In this document: piece after piece, positions 1 to 9,989 of the stretch
Layout of the letters: each line of letters starts with the position of its first letter
How positions within the stretch are numbered: position 1 is the stretch's first letter
Origin: Rubrivivax sp.
GTDB taxonomy: Bacteria > Pseudomonadota > Gammaproteobacteria > Burkholderiales > Burkholderiaceae_C
Length of the DNA: 64,000 bases
Assembly: GCA_018780805.1 (NCBI GenBank)
Contig: JADMJD010000026.1
Coordinates: forward strand, 24,755-88,754
Reading direction: 5' to 3'
Position numbers and translations under genes: made by a program
Notes under the pieces: generated by a model
The model's input: only the letters and a program-made list of their open reading frames with translations
Told to the model about the DNA's origin: nothing
Database searches by the model: none

Positions 1-14
1 TCCCCGCCCCTGCC

Positions 15-1148
15 GTGACACCTGAACAGGACTTTCCTCGCTGGGTCCAGGCCTTCGCCGCCACGGCGCGCGATGCCGGCATCAACGACACCACCTTGCG
101 CTCGGCCTTCGACGATGTGCGCTTCGTGCCCCGCGCCGTGGCGCTGGACCGCCGCCAACCCGAGTTCACGCAAACCGTGTGGGACTACCTGGACCGCGCG
201 GCATCGCCCAACCGCGTGGCAAGCGGGCGCGAGAAGCTGGCGCAGTTCAACGCCGAGGCCGAGGCCGCGGCGGCCCGCCACGGCGTGCCGGCCCCGGTGC
301 TGGTGGCGGTGTGGGGCCTGGAGAGCAGCTACGGCGCCAACTTCGGCGACATCCCGGTGATCGATGCGCTGGCCACGCTGGGCTTCGAGGGCCGGCGCGA
401 GGCCTGGGCGCGGCAGCAGCTGCTGGCCGCTTTGCAGATCCTGCAAAGCGGCGACATTCAACGTGCCCGCATGGTCGGCTCCTGGGCCGGTGCGATGGGG
501 CAGACGCAGTTCCTGCCGTCCAACTTCCTGGCCTACGCGGTGGACGCCGACGGCGATGGCCGGCGCGACATCTGGGGCAGCATGGCCGATGTGATGGGCT
601 CCACGGCGAACTTCCTGGCGCGCGCGGGCTGGGTGCCGGGCCAGCCCTGGGGCACCGAGGTGCGGCTGCCACCGGGCTTCGACCCCGGCCGCGCCGATGC
701 CAGCGTGCGCCAGACCAGCGCGGCCTGGGCGGCCGAGGGCCTGCAGCCGGCCACCGACGCGGCGCTGCCCGAGCTGGGCGATGCGATAGTGCTGCTGCCG
801 GCCGGGGCCAGCGGGCCGGCCTTCCTGGTCGGCACGAACTTCCGCGCGCTGCTGCGCTACAACAACGCCACATCCTACGCGCTGGCGGTGGGCCTGCTGT
901 CGCAGGGGATCGCCGGTGGGCCGGGCGTGGTGTCACCGTGGCCACGCGACCTGGTGGCCTTGTCACGTGCCCAGCTGCTGGTGCTGCAAACGGCGCTGAA
1001 CGAACGGGGTTTTGCCAGCGGCACACCCGACGGCGTGATGGGCCCGGCCACGCGGGCCGGCCTGCGCGCCTACCAGCGCAGCCTGGGCCTGCCGGCGGAC
1101 GGCTTCCCGACGCTGGACCTGCTGGCGCAACTGCAAAGCCGCCCATGA
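15..1148 (+). CDS. Lytic murein transglycosylase (MltB/SltB family) with C-terminal peptidoglycan-binding domain; start may lie upstream of window
   Basis: Motifs GLESSYGANFGDIPVIDALATLGFEGRR, MGQTQFLPSNFLAYAVDADGDGRRDIW; C-terminal PG-binding repeat. Confidence 0.88.
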   Translation: MTPEQDFPRWVQAFAATARDAGINDTTLRSAFDDVRFVPRAVALDRRQPEFTQTVWDYLDRAASPNRVASGREKLAQFNAEAEAAAARHGVPAPVLVAVWGLESSYGANFGDIPVIDALATLGFEGRREAWARQQLLAALQILQSGDIQRARMVGSWAGAMGQTQFLPSNFLAYAVDADGDGRRDIWGSMADVMGSTANFLARAGWVPGQPWGTEVRLPPGFDPGRADASVRQTSAAWAAEGLQPATDAALPELGDAIVLLPAGASGPAFLVGTNFRALLRYNNATSYALAVGLLSQGIAGGPGVVSPWPRDLVALSRAQLLVLQTALNERGFASGTPDGVMGPATRAGLRAYQRSLGLPADGFPTLDLLAQLQSRP

Positions 1149-2407
1149 GCAGCACCGACACCCCGTGGGACGTCGTCATCGTCGGCGCCGGCGCGGCCGG
1201 GCTGTTCTGCGCCGGCATCGCCGGGCAGCGCGGCCTGCGTGTGCTGGTGCTGGACCATGCCGAGAAGGTGGCCGAGAAGATCCGCATCTCGGGCGGCGGC
1301 CGCGCCAACTTCAGCAACCGCGACCTGGACCCGCACGCGCCGCACCGGCACTTCATCAGCGCCAACCCGGCTTTCTGCCGCTCGGCGCTGTCGCGCTACA
1401 CACCGGCGGACTTCATCGCGCTGGTCACGCGCCACGGCATCCCCTTCCACGAAAAACACAAGGGCCAGCTGTTCTGCGACCGATCCGCCGACGACCTGAT
1501 CCAGATGCTGCTGCGCGAGGCCGAGACCGGCGGCGTGCAGCGCTGGCAGCCCTGCCAGGTGGCCGCGGTGCGGCAGCAAGGCGATGCGCTCTATGTGCTG
1601 GACACCGACCGCGGCCCGGTGCGCAGCCGCGCGCTGGTGGTGGCCACCGGGGGCCTGTCGATCCCGAAGATCGGCGCCACCGACTTTGGCCACCGCCTGG
1701 CGCGGCAGTTCGGCCTGCGGCTGGTGGACACGCGTCCGGGCCTGGTGCCACTGACCTTCGACGGCGACGGCTGGGCGCCGTACGCTGGCCTGGCCGGGCT
1801 GGCGCTTCCGGTGGGCATCAGCACCGGCAGTGGCACATCGCGCGGCACATTCGCTGAAGACCTGCTGTTCACGCACCGCGGCCTGTCGGGCCCGGCCGTG
1901 TTGCAGATCTCCAGCTATTGGCAGCCGGGCACGCCGATCACGCTGGACCTGGCGCCCGGCACCGACCTGGCCAACACCTTGCTGCAGGCCAAGACCACGT
2001 CGCGCCGCAAGCTCGCCAATGAGCTGGCCACGTTCCTGCCCAGCCGCTTGGCCGAGGCCTGGCTGCAGGGCCTGGCCGAGGCCCAGCGGCCGGTGGCCGA
2101 GGTCTCGAACAAGGTGCTGGCGGCGCTGGCCGAGCGGCTGACACGCTGGGCCCTGGTGCCGACGGGCACCGAGGGCTACCGCAAGGCCGAGGTGACGCTG
2201 GGCGGCGTGGACACCCGCGACCTGTCGTCACGCACGATGGAATCCACCCAACAGCCCGGGCTGTACTTCATCGGCGAGGTGGTGGATATCACCGGCTGGC
2301 TGGGCGGCTACAACTTCCAGTGGGCCTGGTCCAGCGCGCATGCCTGTGCGATGGCTTTGCCCTTGCCGCCCACACAGGCCACCGCAGCGGCACCCGCCGC
2401 GGCCTGA
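1145..2407 (+). CDS. NAD(P)/FAD-dependent oxidoreductase (HI0933/BaiN-like flavoprotein)
   Basis: VVIVGAGAAGLFCAGIAGQRG dinucleotide-binding motif, KIRISGGGRANFSN, GGYNFQWAWSSA; ATGA overlap with upstream gene. Confidence 0.88.
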   Translation: MSSTDTPWDVVIVGAGAAGLFCAGIAGQRGLRVLVLDHAEKVAEKIRISGGGRANFSNRDLDPHAPHRHFISANPAFCRSALSRYTPADFIALVTRHGIPFHEKHKGQLFCDRSADDLIQMLLREAETGGVQRWQPCQVAAVRQQGDALYVLDTDRGPVRSRALVVATGGLSIPKIGATDFGHRLARQFGLRLVDTRPGLVPLTFDGDGWAPYAGLAGLALPVGISTGSGTSRGTFAEDLLFTHRGLSGPAVLQISSYWQPGTPITLDLAPGTDLANTLLQAKTTSRRKLANELATFLPSRLAEAWLQGLAEAQRPVAEVSNKVLAALAERLTRWALVPTGTEGYRKAEVTLGGVDTRDLSSRTMESTQQPGLYFIGEVVDITGWLGGYNFQWAWSSAHACAMALPLPPTQATAAAPAAA

Positions 2408-2413
2408 CCCTGC

Positions 2414-2803
2414 TCAGGCGTGCAGCAGCCGGCCCCCGGCGAAAGACCAGTTCTCCCACGCCGTCTCCTTGAACACCAGCATCAGCTGCTCGGGCTCCAG
2501 CTCCGATTCGCGCAGCCGATCGTTCAGCTGCTGCAGGAACTGGCGCTTGAGCTTCACGCTGCGGCCGACCGACCACAGCACCTCGGCCAGCACAAAGCGG
2601 TGGTCACGGGCGTGCGGGCTGCCGGGGGGCTCGGGGTAGTGCGCATCGACCACCAGATCGTCCGGCGCCAGCGCCAGCACACGCTGGAAGCGGTCCGCCT
2701 GCGGCACACCCACGGCCACCAGCGCCTGGTGGATGGCGTCCAGCCACTGCCGGCGTTGTGCGGCGGGCAGGGCCTGGTGCACCGTCAAGGTCACGAGTGG
2801 CAT
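2414..2803 (-). CDS. Tautomerase/MIF-like family protein
   Basis: MPLVTLTVHQALPAAQRRQWLDAIHQALV..., 129 aa, tautomerase-like N-terminus and layout. Confidence 0.65.
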   Translation of the reverse strand: MPLVTLTVHQALPAAQRRQWLDAIHQALVAVGVPQADRFQRVLALAPDDLVVDAHYPEPPGSPHARDHRFVLAEVLWSVGRSVKLKRQFLQQLNDRLRESELEPEQLMLVFKETAWENWSFAGGRLLHA

Positions 2804-3021
2804 GGCTGCTCCTGCACCACCGCCAGCGGCCGGCGGACAGCGGTCAGTCTGTGCCAGGCGGCGAGCAGCGCTGTGCGGGCCCAGCCGGCGACGGCGTCCG
2901 TCATGTCGGCGATCGCCTGCCGCCGCAAGTCGTGGGCATGCCGGGTGGCGGCCGGCACCCAGCCGGCGGGCAGGTGCGGCAATGCGTGGTGGGTCGCTGG
3001 GGTGCGGGGTGTGGGGTTCAT
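2791..3021 (-). CDS. Small hypothetical protein
   Basis: 76-aa ORF internal to a longer ORF; overlaps the start of the tautomerase gene, suggesting coupling. Confidence 0.45.
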   Translation of the reverse strand: MNPTPRTPATHHALPHLPAGWVPAATRHAHDLRRQAIADMTDAVAGWARTALLAAWHRLTAVRRPLAVVQEQPCHS

Positions 3022-3137
3022 CGCAGAGGTCCTCGGGTTGGGCGTGCGGCCAATGTAGGCAGCGCACGCGGCGCCCGACACCCCACGCCAGCCACAAGCG
3101 TTTTGCGGCGCGCGCACAGGCGCTGCCGCAAGTGGCC

Positions 3138-4067
3138 ATGCCATCATCGGCCATGGCCCCGATGGCAGCGCTCTCGCTGGACGACTTCGCGCTCTTCGCC
3201 CGCGTGGCGGAGTTGCGCAACCTCTCGGCCGTGGCACGGGAGCGCGATGTGCCGCCGTCCCAGGTGTCGCGCGCGCTGGCGCGCATCGAGCGGCTGTGCG
3301 GCACGCGCCTGGTGCACCGCAGCACCCATGGGCTGAGCCTGAGCGACGAGGGCGAGAGCCTGGCGGCACATGGCGCGCAGTTGCTGTCGGTGGCGCAGGC
3401 GCTGGAAGGCGCGCTCGACGAGCGCCGCGCCGACCCCAGCGGCCTGGTGCGCCTGGCCACCAGCCCGGTGCTGGCCCTGCACCTGCTGCCGGCGCTGACG
3501 CCGCTGCTGGAGCGTCACCCGCGCTTGCGCGTGGAGATCGCCGCCGACGACCGCCTGGTGGACATGGCCCGCGAAGGCATCGACGTGGCCATCCGCACCG
3601 GCGAGCCGCAGCAGGACGGCCTGGTGGCCCGCCCGATCGGCGAGCACAGCCGGGCCCTGTTTGCCGCGCCCGCCTACCTGGCACAGCACGGCACACCGCA
3701 GCACCCGGACGATCTGGCGCAGCACCGCCTGATCGCCAACAGCGCCAACCCCCTGCTCAACCGCTGGCCCTTCCGCGGCGCCGGCCGCGCGGCGGACGAA
3801 GTGCAAGAAATGAAGGTGGCCGGCACGCTGCGCAGCGACAATACGGCCATCCTGCTGGCCATGGTGCTGGCCGGCCTGGGCATCGCACGGCTGAACCGCG
3901 TGATCGTCGCGCCACACGTCGCCGCCGGCCGGCTGCTGCCGGTGCTGCAGGACCACGTGGTGGTGCAGACCAGCCCGATCTACGCCGTGATGCTGCCCGA
4001 CCGTCAGCGCCTGCCCAAGGTGCGCGCCTGCGTGGACCATCTGGCGGCGTGGCTGGCTGACAAATGA
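3138..4067 (+). CDS. LysR family transcriptional regulator
   Basis: N-terminal LysR HTH (LDDFALFARVAELRNLSAVARERDVPPSQVSRALARIERLCGTRLVHRST) and substrate-binding domain. Confidence 0.92.
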   Translation: MPSSAMAPMAALSLDDFALFARVAELRNLSAVARERDVPPSQVSRALARIERLCGTRLVHRSTHGLSLSDEGESLAAHGAQLLSVAQALEGALDERRADPSGLVRLATSPVLALHLLPALTPLLERHPRLRVEIAADDRLVDMAREGIDVAIRTGEPQQDGLVARPIGEHSRALFAAPAYLAQHGTPQHPDDLAQHRLIANSANPLLNRWPFRGAGRAADEVQEMKVAGTLRSDNTAILLAMVLAGLGIARLNRVIVAPHVAAGRLLPVLQDHVVVQTSPIYAVMLPDRQRLPKVRACVDHLAAWLADK

Positions 4068-4129
4068 ACACGGCCCCTTGCGGGGCCTGCTCAACCGGCT
4101 CAGCTTGCCCGCATGCGTGCGAAGCGCCC

Positions 4130-4978
4130 TCAGCGCCGCACGGGCTGCGCTGCGCCTGCCTCGCCAAACGGGCCGGCGGCGACGAGGGCGTCCTGCATCA
4201 ACCCCGCGATCCAGCGCTGGCGCTGCTTGGTCATGCGTTCGGTGCTGGCCGCCACGCTGATGCCGGCGATCGGCCGGCCTTCGGCGTCGCGCACCGCGCG
4301 GCCAACTCCAAGGGCGCCCTGCACCGCGTGGTTGCCCACCACGGCCCAGCCGCGTTCGCGCGTGCTGCGCACCAGCAGCCACAGGCGCTCGGGCGTCATG
4401 CCGCCGTAGCGCGTGAGCACCACGCCGTGTGCGTTGATGGCCGCTTCGGCCTCGTCGTCGGGCAGCGCCGCCAGCAGCGCCAGCCCCGAGGCCCCGACGC
4501 CCAGCGGCTGGCGCGCACCAACCTGCACCGACAGGATCTGGACCGGGTAGGTGCCGACCTGCCGCGCGATGCACCAGGAACTGTGGCCCTCGCGCACGAC
4601 CGCGAAGGCCGCGTCGCCGCAGCCCTTGCTCACCCGGGCCAGCACAGGCGCGATGCGCCGCGCCAGGTCCGAGGGCGCGGCGGGCGCCGGCTCGCGCCGC
4701 GCCGCGGCGGTGTAGTGGAAACGGCCGGCGCGCTGCACGTGGCCGGTCTCCAGCAGCGTGCCCAGCAGGCGGTGCACGGTGGCGCGCTGCAGGCCGCTGG
4801 CCTGGCACAGATCGACCACGCGCAACCCGGCGTCACCGGCACGCAGCAGCGTGTCCAGCAGCGCCAGGCCGCGGCGCAGCGCACGCCCATCGCCGTCTGC
4901 CACGGTTGCCTGCGCGACCGGACTTACCCTAGGTTCGTCCGCCAGGCGGACGTTTGAAAGCGACACACGAGAGGCCAT
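4130..4978 (-). CDS. IclR family transcriptional regulator
   Basis: GLALLDTLLRAGDAGLRVVDLCQASGLQRATVHRLLGTLLETGHV HTH; divergent from catabolic operon. Confidence 0.9.
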   Translation of the reverse strand: MASRVSLSNVRLADEPRVSPVAQATVADGDGRALRRGLALLDTLLRAGDAGLRVVDLCQASGLQRATVHRLLGTLLETGHVQRAGRFHYTAAARREPAPAAPSDLARRIAPVLARVSKGCGDAAFAVVREGHSSWCIARQVGTYPVQILSVQVGARQPLGVGASGLALLAALPDDEAEAAINAHGVVLTRYGGMTPERLWLLVRSTRERGWAVVGNHAVQGALGVGRAVRDAEGRPIAGISVAASTERMTKQRQRWIAGLMQDALVAAGPFGEAGAAQPVRR

Positions 4979-5043
4979 CGCCAAGAATTTTCGCAGGTTG
5001 GAGGCCGTGTTCCTCCGGACCTGCACATCCAGGAGACACCGTG

Positions 5044-6048
5044 ATGCCCTCGTCCAAGCCATCTTTCATTGCCACCCGCCGCACCCTGCTGGCCGCCACG
5101 GCCGCCGTGCTGTGGACCACCGCCACCCTGCCGGCGCTGGCCCAGCAGACCAACTACCCCAACAAGCCTGTCAAGCTGTTGGTGGGCTACGCCGCCGGCG
5201 GGGCCACGGATGTGATTGCGCGCCTGGTGGGCCAGAAGCTGGCCGAGGGCCTGGGGCAGACGGTGGTGATCGAAAACCGTGCCGGTGCCAACAGCAACGT
5301 CGGTGCCGAAGCCGTGGCGCGGTCGCCGGCAGACGGCTACACCGTCTTTGTGTTCACGATTGCCAACACCATCAACGCGACGCTGTACGACAAGCTGGGC
5401 TACGACCCGCAGAAGGACTTCGAGCCGGTCGGCCTGATCGCCAAGGTGCCCAACATCCTGGTCGTCAACAACGACGTGCCGGCCAAGACGCTGGCCGAGT
5501 ACGTGGCCTATGCGAAGGCGCAGCCGCAGGGTGTGACCTTCGCGTCATCGGGCAGCGGCTCGTCGATCCATCTCTCGGGCGAGATGTTCAAGATGGTGGC
5601 CAAGCTCAACCTGCTGCACGTGCCCTACCGCGGCAGCGCACCGGCCGTGACCGACCTGATCGGCGGCCAGGTGCAGAGCATGTTCGACAACGCGCCTTCG
5701 GCCATGCCGCACATCCTCGGCGGCCGGCTGCGGCCCCTGGCCATCACCAGCGCGCAACGCTCCCCGCTGCTGCCCGACGTGCCGACGGTGGCCGAGTCGG
5801 GCTATGCTGGCTTTGACGTGCAGAGCTGGTTCGGCCTGGCGCTGCCGCGCGGCACGCCGCAGCCCATCGTCGACCGGCTCAACGCCGAGCTCACCAAGGT
5901 GCTGGCAATGCCCGATGTGAAGAAGCGCCTGGGCGAACTGGGCGCCACGCCCGCGGGCGGCACGCCAGCCGACATGCGCGGTTTTGTCGACGCCGAGATC
6001 AAGCGCTGGAACGCCGTGGTCAAGGCGTCGGGCGCGAAGGCCGAGTGA
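5044..6048 (+). CDS. Bug family tripartite tricarboxylate transporter substrate-binding protein (TctC-like)
   Basis: Signal peptide, YPNKPVKLLVGYAAGGATDVIARLVGQKL, VPYRGSAPAVTDLIGGQVQSMFDN. Confidence 0.93.
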   Translation: MPSSKPSFIATRRTLLAATAAVLWTTATLPALAQQTNYPNKPVKLLVGYAAGGATDVIARLVGQKLAEGLGQTVVIENRAGANSNVGAEAVARSPADGYTVFVFTIANTINATLYDKLGYDPQKDFEPVGLIAKVPNILVVNNDVPAKTLAEYVAYAKAQPQGVTFASSGSGSSIHLSGEMFKMVAKLNLLHVPYRGSAPAVTDLIGGQVQSMFDNAPSAMPHILGGRLRPLAITSAQRSPLLPDVPTVAESGYAGFDVQSWFGLALPRGTPQPIVDRLNAELTKVLAMPDVKKRLGELGATPAGGTPADMRGFVDAEIKRWNAVVKASGAKAE

Positions 6049-6062
6049 CAGAGAAGGCCTCC

Positions 6063-7592
6063 ATGTTCCCCATCGACTTCTTCTGGCGCGCCGCGGCGCG
6101 CTGGCCCGAACGCACGGCAATCGACGCGCCCGAGGGCTTCACCACCTACGCCACGCTGGCCGGCGAGGTGGCGGCGTTGGCGGCCGGCTTGTGCGCGCTG
6201 GACCCGCAGCCCGGCAGCCGCGTCGGCATCCTGGCCTCGAACTCGCGCGAGCACCTCGTCGCGCTGCTGGCCACGCTGGCCGCGGGCAAGGTGTGGTTGC
6301 CACTGAACGTCAAGAGCACGGCCAGCGAGATCCAGCGCATCCTCGGCGTCACCGAACCCGGCATCGTCGTGGTCGACCCGGGCAGCGCGGCGCTGATGGC
6401 GACCGCGAGCACCCCGCGTGTGTGGACCGGTGCGCACAGCCCCGATGCGCAGCCCACGGTGTCGGCGCTGATCGCGCAACATGCTGGCGCCGCGCGTCTG
6501 GACCTCGCTGCGTTGGGCCTGAAGGACAGCGACACCCAGGCCATCAAATTCACCGGCGGCACCACCGGCGCGCCCAAGGGCGTGATGCAACCCTACCGTG
6601 CCTGGCTGGCGAACATCAGCAACCAGATCCACGGCTGGGGGTTCGACGAACACGAGCGCTACGTGCTGGCCGCGCCCATCACCCACGGCACCGGCACCTA
6701 CGTGCTGCCCATCCTGGCGCAGGGTGGCTGCCACGTGGGGCTGGCCGAAGCCGGAGCCGAGGCTGTGCGTGCGGCCTTCCGCGACCGCGATGGCACTTGC
6801 TGCTTCATGCCGCCGACGCTGGTCTACATGCTGATGGCCTTGCCCGGCAGTTCGCGCGACGACTATCCGCGCCTGCGGCGCCTGATCTACGGCGGCGCAC
6901 CCATGCCGCCGGAAAAGATCCGCCAGGTGCGCGGGTTCTTCGGCCCGGTGCTGGGCACCACCTACGGCCAGACCGAAGCGCCGCAGATCCTGACGCTGAT
7001 GCGGCCGGAAGACTTCGAGGACGAGCGCAACTGGGCCAGCGTGGGCCGGCGCAGCTGGTTCAGCGACGTCGAGATCATGGCGCCCGACGGCACGCTGCTG
7101 CCCAACGGCGAAGTGGGCGAAGTGGTCGCGCGTGGCGACCTGCTGATGAGCGGCTACTGGCGCCTGCCCGAAAAAACCGCCGAGACCCTGGTGGACGGCT
7201 GGCTGCACACCGGCGACCGCGGCCTGATCGATGAACGCGGCTACCTGTACCTGAAGGACAGGCTCAAGGAGCTGGTGATCACTGGCGGCTTCAACGTCTA
7301 CCCGATCGACGTCGAAAACGCGCTCGGCCAGCACCCCGCCGTGCACGAGTGCGCCGTCTTCGGCATCCCCGACGACAAGTGGGGCGAGGCCGTGCAGGCG
7401 GCCGTGCAGCTGCGCGCCGGTCAGCAGGCCAGCGAAGCCGAACTGATTGCCTGGGTGCGCGCAAGACTGGGCCCTGTGCAGACGCCCAAGCGCATCCACT
7501 TCCGGGCCAGCCTGCCCCGCTCGCCCGTGGGCAAGGTGTTGAAGAACGAGGTCCGCCAGGCGGTGCTGGCCTCCCAAGGAGACCCGTCATGA
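6063..7592 (+). CDS. AMP-binding acyl-CoA synthetase/ligase
   Basis: IKFTGGTTGAPKGVMQ, TYGQTEAPQI, GWLHTGDRGLIDERGYLYLKDRLKELVITGGFNVYP; alternative GTG start at 6045. Confidence 0.93.
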   Translation: MFPIDFFWRAAARWPERTAIDAPEGFTTYATLAGEVAALAAGLCALDPQPGSRVGILASNSREHLVALLATLAAGKVWLPLNVKSTASEIQRILGVTEPGIVVVDPGSAALMATASTPRVWTGAHSPDAQPTVSALIAQHAGAARLDLAALGLKDSDTQAIKFTGGTTGAPKGVMQPYRAWLANISNQIHGWGFDEHERYVLAAPITHGTGTYVLPILAQGGCHVGLAEAGAEAVRAAFRDRDGTCCFMPPTLVYMLMALPGSSRDDYPRLRRLIYGGAPMPPEKIRQVRGFFGPVLGTTYGQTEAPQILTLMRPEDFEDERNWASVGRRSWFSDVEIMAPDGTLLPNGEVGEVVARGDLLMSGYWRLPEKTAETLVDGWLHTGDRGLIDERGYLYLKDRLKELVITGGFNVYPIDVENALGQHPAVHECAVFGIPDDKWGEAVQAAVQLRAGQQASEAELIAWVRARLGPVQTPKRIHFRASLPRSPVGKVLKNEVRQAVLASQGDPS

Positions 7593-8371
7593 GCACTGCC
7601 GGCCCCATCCCCGAGACCCGTTTGTGCAGCCACACGCTGACCAGCCTGCACTACCGCGACAAGAACCTGGTGGAGGACCTGCTCGGAAAGTGCAGCTTCA
7701 CCGAAGTGATGCTGATGCAGATCCTGGCGCGCCAGCCGAGACCGGTGGACATGCGCATCGTCGACGCCGTGCTGATCGTGCTGATGGAACATGGTCTGAC
7801 GCCCAGCGCCATTGCCACACGGCTGATCTACATGAGCGCGCCCGAGAACCTGCAGGGCGCCGTCGCGGCCGGCCTGCTGGCGGTGGGCAGCAGCTTCGTC
7901 GGCACGATGGAAAACTGCGCGCGCCTGCTCGACCGCATCCTGGCCGCGGGCGACCGGGGCGCGCAGGCGGCCGAGGCGCTGGCCATCGCACGCCACCACA
8001 AGGCCGAGCGCCTGGCGGTGCCGGGCTTCGGCCACCACCTGCACAAGCCGGTGGACCCGCGCGCCTACAGGCTGCTCGACCTGGGCCGGGCCGAGCCCGA
8101 CCTGACCGGCGACAAGATGCAGGCGCTGATGACGCTCTCCGCCGCGGTGGACGGGGTGGCCGGGCGGCCGATCACCATCAACGCCACCGGCGCGGTGGCC
8201 GCGCTGCTGGGCGAGATCGGTGTGCCCACCGGCGTGATGCGCGGCTTCGCGGTCATCTCGCGCGCCGCGGGGCTGGTCGCACACATCGTCGAAGAGCAGC
8301 AAAGCCCCTCGGGCCGGTTCATCTGGGACACCGTTGAGCAGGCGATGCCGACGGTGCGCGATCATGGCTGA
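7589..8371 (+). CDS. Citrate synthase-superfamily protein, citryl-CoA lyase-like
   Basis: GFGHHLHKPVDPRAYRLLDL and ISRAAGLVAHIVEEQQSP citrate-synthase-fold motifs; about 260 aa; ATGA overlap with ligase gene. Confidence 0.75.
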   Translation: MSTAGPIPETRLCSHTLTSLHYRDKNLVEDLLGKCSFTEVMLMQILARQPRPVDMRIVDAVLIVLMEHGLTPSAIATRLIYMSAPENLQGAVAAGLLAVGSSFVGTMENCARLLDRILAAGDRGAQAAEALAIARHHKAERLAVPGFGHHLHKPVDPRAYRLLDLGRAEPDLTGDKMQALMTLSAAVDGVAGRPITINATGAVAALLGEIGVPTGVMRGFAVISRAAGLVAHIVEEQQSPSGRFIWDTVEQAMPTVRDHG

Positions 8372-9086
8372 CCGGGTGCTCGTCACCGGCGGCAGCCACG
8401 GCCTGGGCCGCGCGATGGTGGAGAGGCTGCTGGCCGATGGTTACCGGGTGATCAACCTCGACCTGCAACCGCCCGCCGTGCCCGCCGGCCACGAGCTCTA
8501 TTGCGAAGCCGATGTGACCGACGAGCCGCAACTGCGCGCCGTGTTGGCCGCGCTGGTGGCGCGTGAGGGCCCGATCACACGCCTGGTCAACAACGCCGGC
8601 ATCGTGCGCCCGGCATCGTTCGAAGCCACCGACCTGGCCGATCTGCGGGCCGTGATGGCGCTCAACGTCGGCGGCGCCATCGTCTGCGCGCAGGCGCTGC
8701 TGCCGGGCATGAAGGCGGCGCAGTTCGGCCGCATCGTGCACATCAGCAGCCGCGCGGCGATCGGCAAGGCCACGCGCAGTGCGTATGCGGCCAGCAAGGC
8801 CGCGCTGCACGGCCTGGCCAAGACCATGGCACTGGAGCTCGGGCAGTTCGGCGTCACCGTCAACGCCATCGGACCAGGGCCGATCGCCTCGCCCTTGTTT
8901 GACCGCGTGAACCCGCCGGGTGCACCGGCCACGCAGGCCATCATTGACGCCATCCCGATGCGACGCATGGGCCAGCCCGGCGAGGTGGCGCACATGGTGG
9001 CGTCACTGCTGGACGCACGCGCCGGCTTCGTGACCGGCCAGGTGCTGTACGTGTGCGGCGGCATGACGGTGGGGCTGGCGGGATGA
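8364..9086 (+). CDS. SDR family oxidoreductase
   Basis: VLVTGGSHGLGRAM, NNAGIV, S-YAASK; overlaps upstream gene. Confidence 0.92.
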   Translation: MADRVLVTGGSHGLGRAMVERLLADGYRVINLDLQPPAVPAGHELYCEADVTDEPQLRAVLAALVAREGPITRLVNNAGIVRPASFEATDLADLRAVMALNVGGAIVCAQALLPGMKAAQFGRIVHISSRAAIGKATRSAYAASKAALHGLAKTMALELGQFGVTVNAIGPGPIASPLFDRVNPPGAPATQAIIDAIPMRRMGQPGEVAHMVASLLDARAGFVTGQVLYVCGGMTVGLAG

Positions 9087-9901
9087 ACACCCTGCCCGAA
9101 GGCTTGCCGCTGGGCCTGCAGGGCCGCGTCGTGTTCGTGGCCGGCGGCGGCTCAGCTGGGCCCGGCTACAGCATCGGCCGCGCTTCGTGCATCACCTACG
9201 CACGCCTGGGCGCGAAGGTCTGCGTGGCCGACCGCGACCGCGCCTCGGCCGACGAGACCACCGCGCTGATCCGCGCCGAGGGTGGCAGCGCCCAAACCTT
9301 CGTCGGCGACATGGCGGTGGAGGCCGACATCGTGCGCATCTTCGCCGAGGCCGCTGAACACTTCGGCCCGGTCGATGCGCTGCACCACAACGTCGGCATC
9401 GGCAAGACGGGCGGGCCGATGGAAACCAGCACGGCCGACCTCGACCGCATCTACGCCGTCAACGTGCGCAGCCTGCTCACCGCGTCGCAGCAGGTGCTGC
9501 CGGGCATGGCACAACGCCGGCGCGGTGCCATCGTCACGATCTCGTCGGTGGCAGGCCAGCGTTACCTGGGCTACCCGCACCTGGCCTACGGTGTGACCAA
9601 GGCCGCACTGTCGCACTTCACCCGGCTGATCGCGCTCGAGTACGCCAACCGCGGCGTACGCGCCAACTGTGTGGTGCCGGGGCTGATCGACACCCCACGC
9701 ATCACCCAGACCGTGGCCGACCGCTTCGCCGCCAACCTGGCCGAAGCCAAGGCCGCGCGCGACCGACAGGTGCCGATGGGGCGCATGGGCACGGCCTGGG
9801 AAGTCGCGCACGCCTGCGCCTTCTTGCTGAGCGACGCCGCGGCCTACATCACCGGCACCGAGCTGGTGGTGGACGGCGGGCTGGTGGGCAAGTACACCTG
9901 A
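9083..9901 (+). CDS. SDR family oxidoreductase
   Basis: VVFVAGGGSAGPGYSIGRAS, HHNVGIGKTG, YGVTKAALSH; ATGA overlap. Confidence 0.92.
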   Translation: MNTLPEGLPLGLQGRVVFVAGGGSAGPGYSIGRASCITYARLGAKVCVADRDRASADETTALIRAEGGSAQTFVGDMAVEADIVRIFAEAAEHFGPVDALHHNVGIGKTGGPMETSTADLDRIYAVNVRSLLTASQQVLPGMAQRRRGAIVTISSVAGQRYLGYPHLAYGVTKAALSHFTRLIALEYANRGVRANCVVPGLIDTPRITQTVADRFAANLAEAKAARDRQVPMGRMGTAWEVAHACAFLLSDAAAYITGTELVVDGGLVGKYT

Positions 9902-9989
9902 GTGCACGGGGAACCAGGGCGAGGCATCAGCGGATGCCCAACCAAAAAACGGGCCTGCATGGGCGTCCGGGCCTGCACGCCCTGCTCTC

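Noticed and set aside
179-2407. 742-aa ORF suggesting a fusion protein
   Set aside because: The N-terminal part is a frame-shifted read-through of the transglycosylase gene (Ala/Gly/Arg-rich); the real gene starts at the ATG at 1145.
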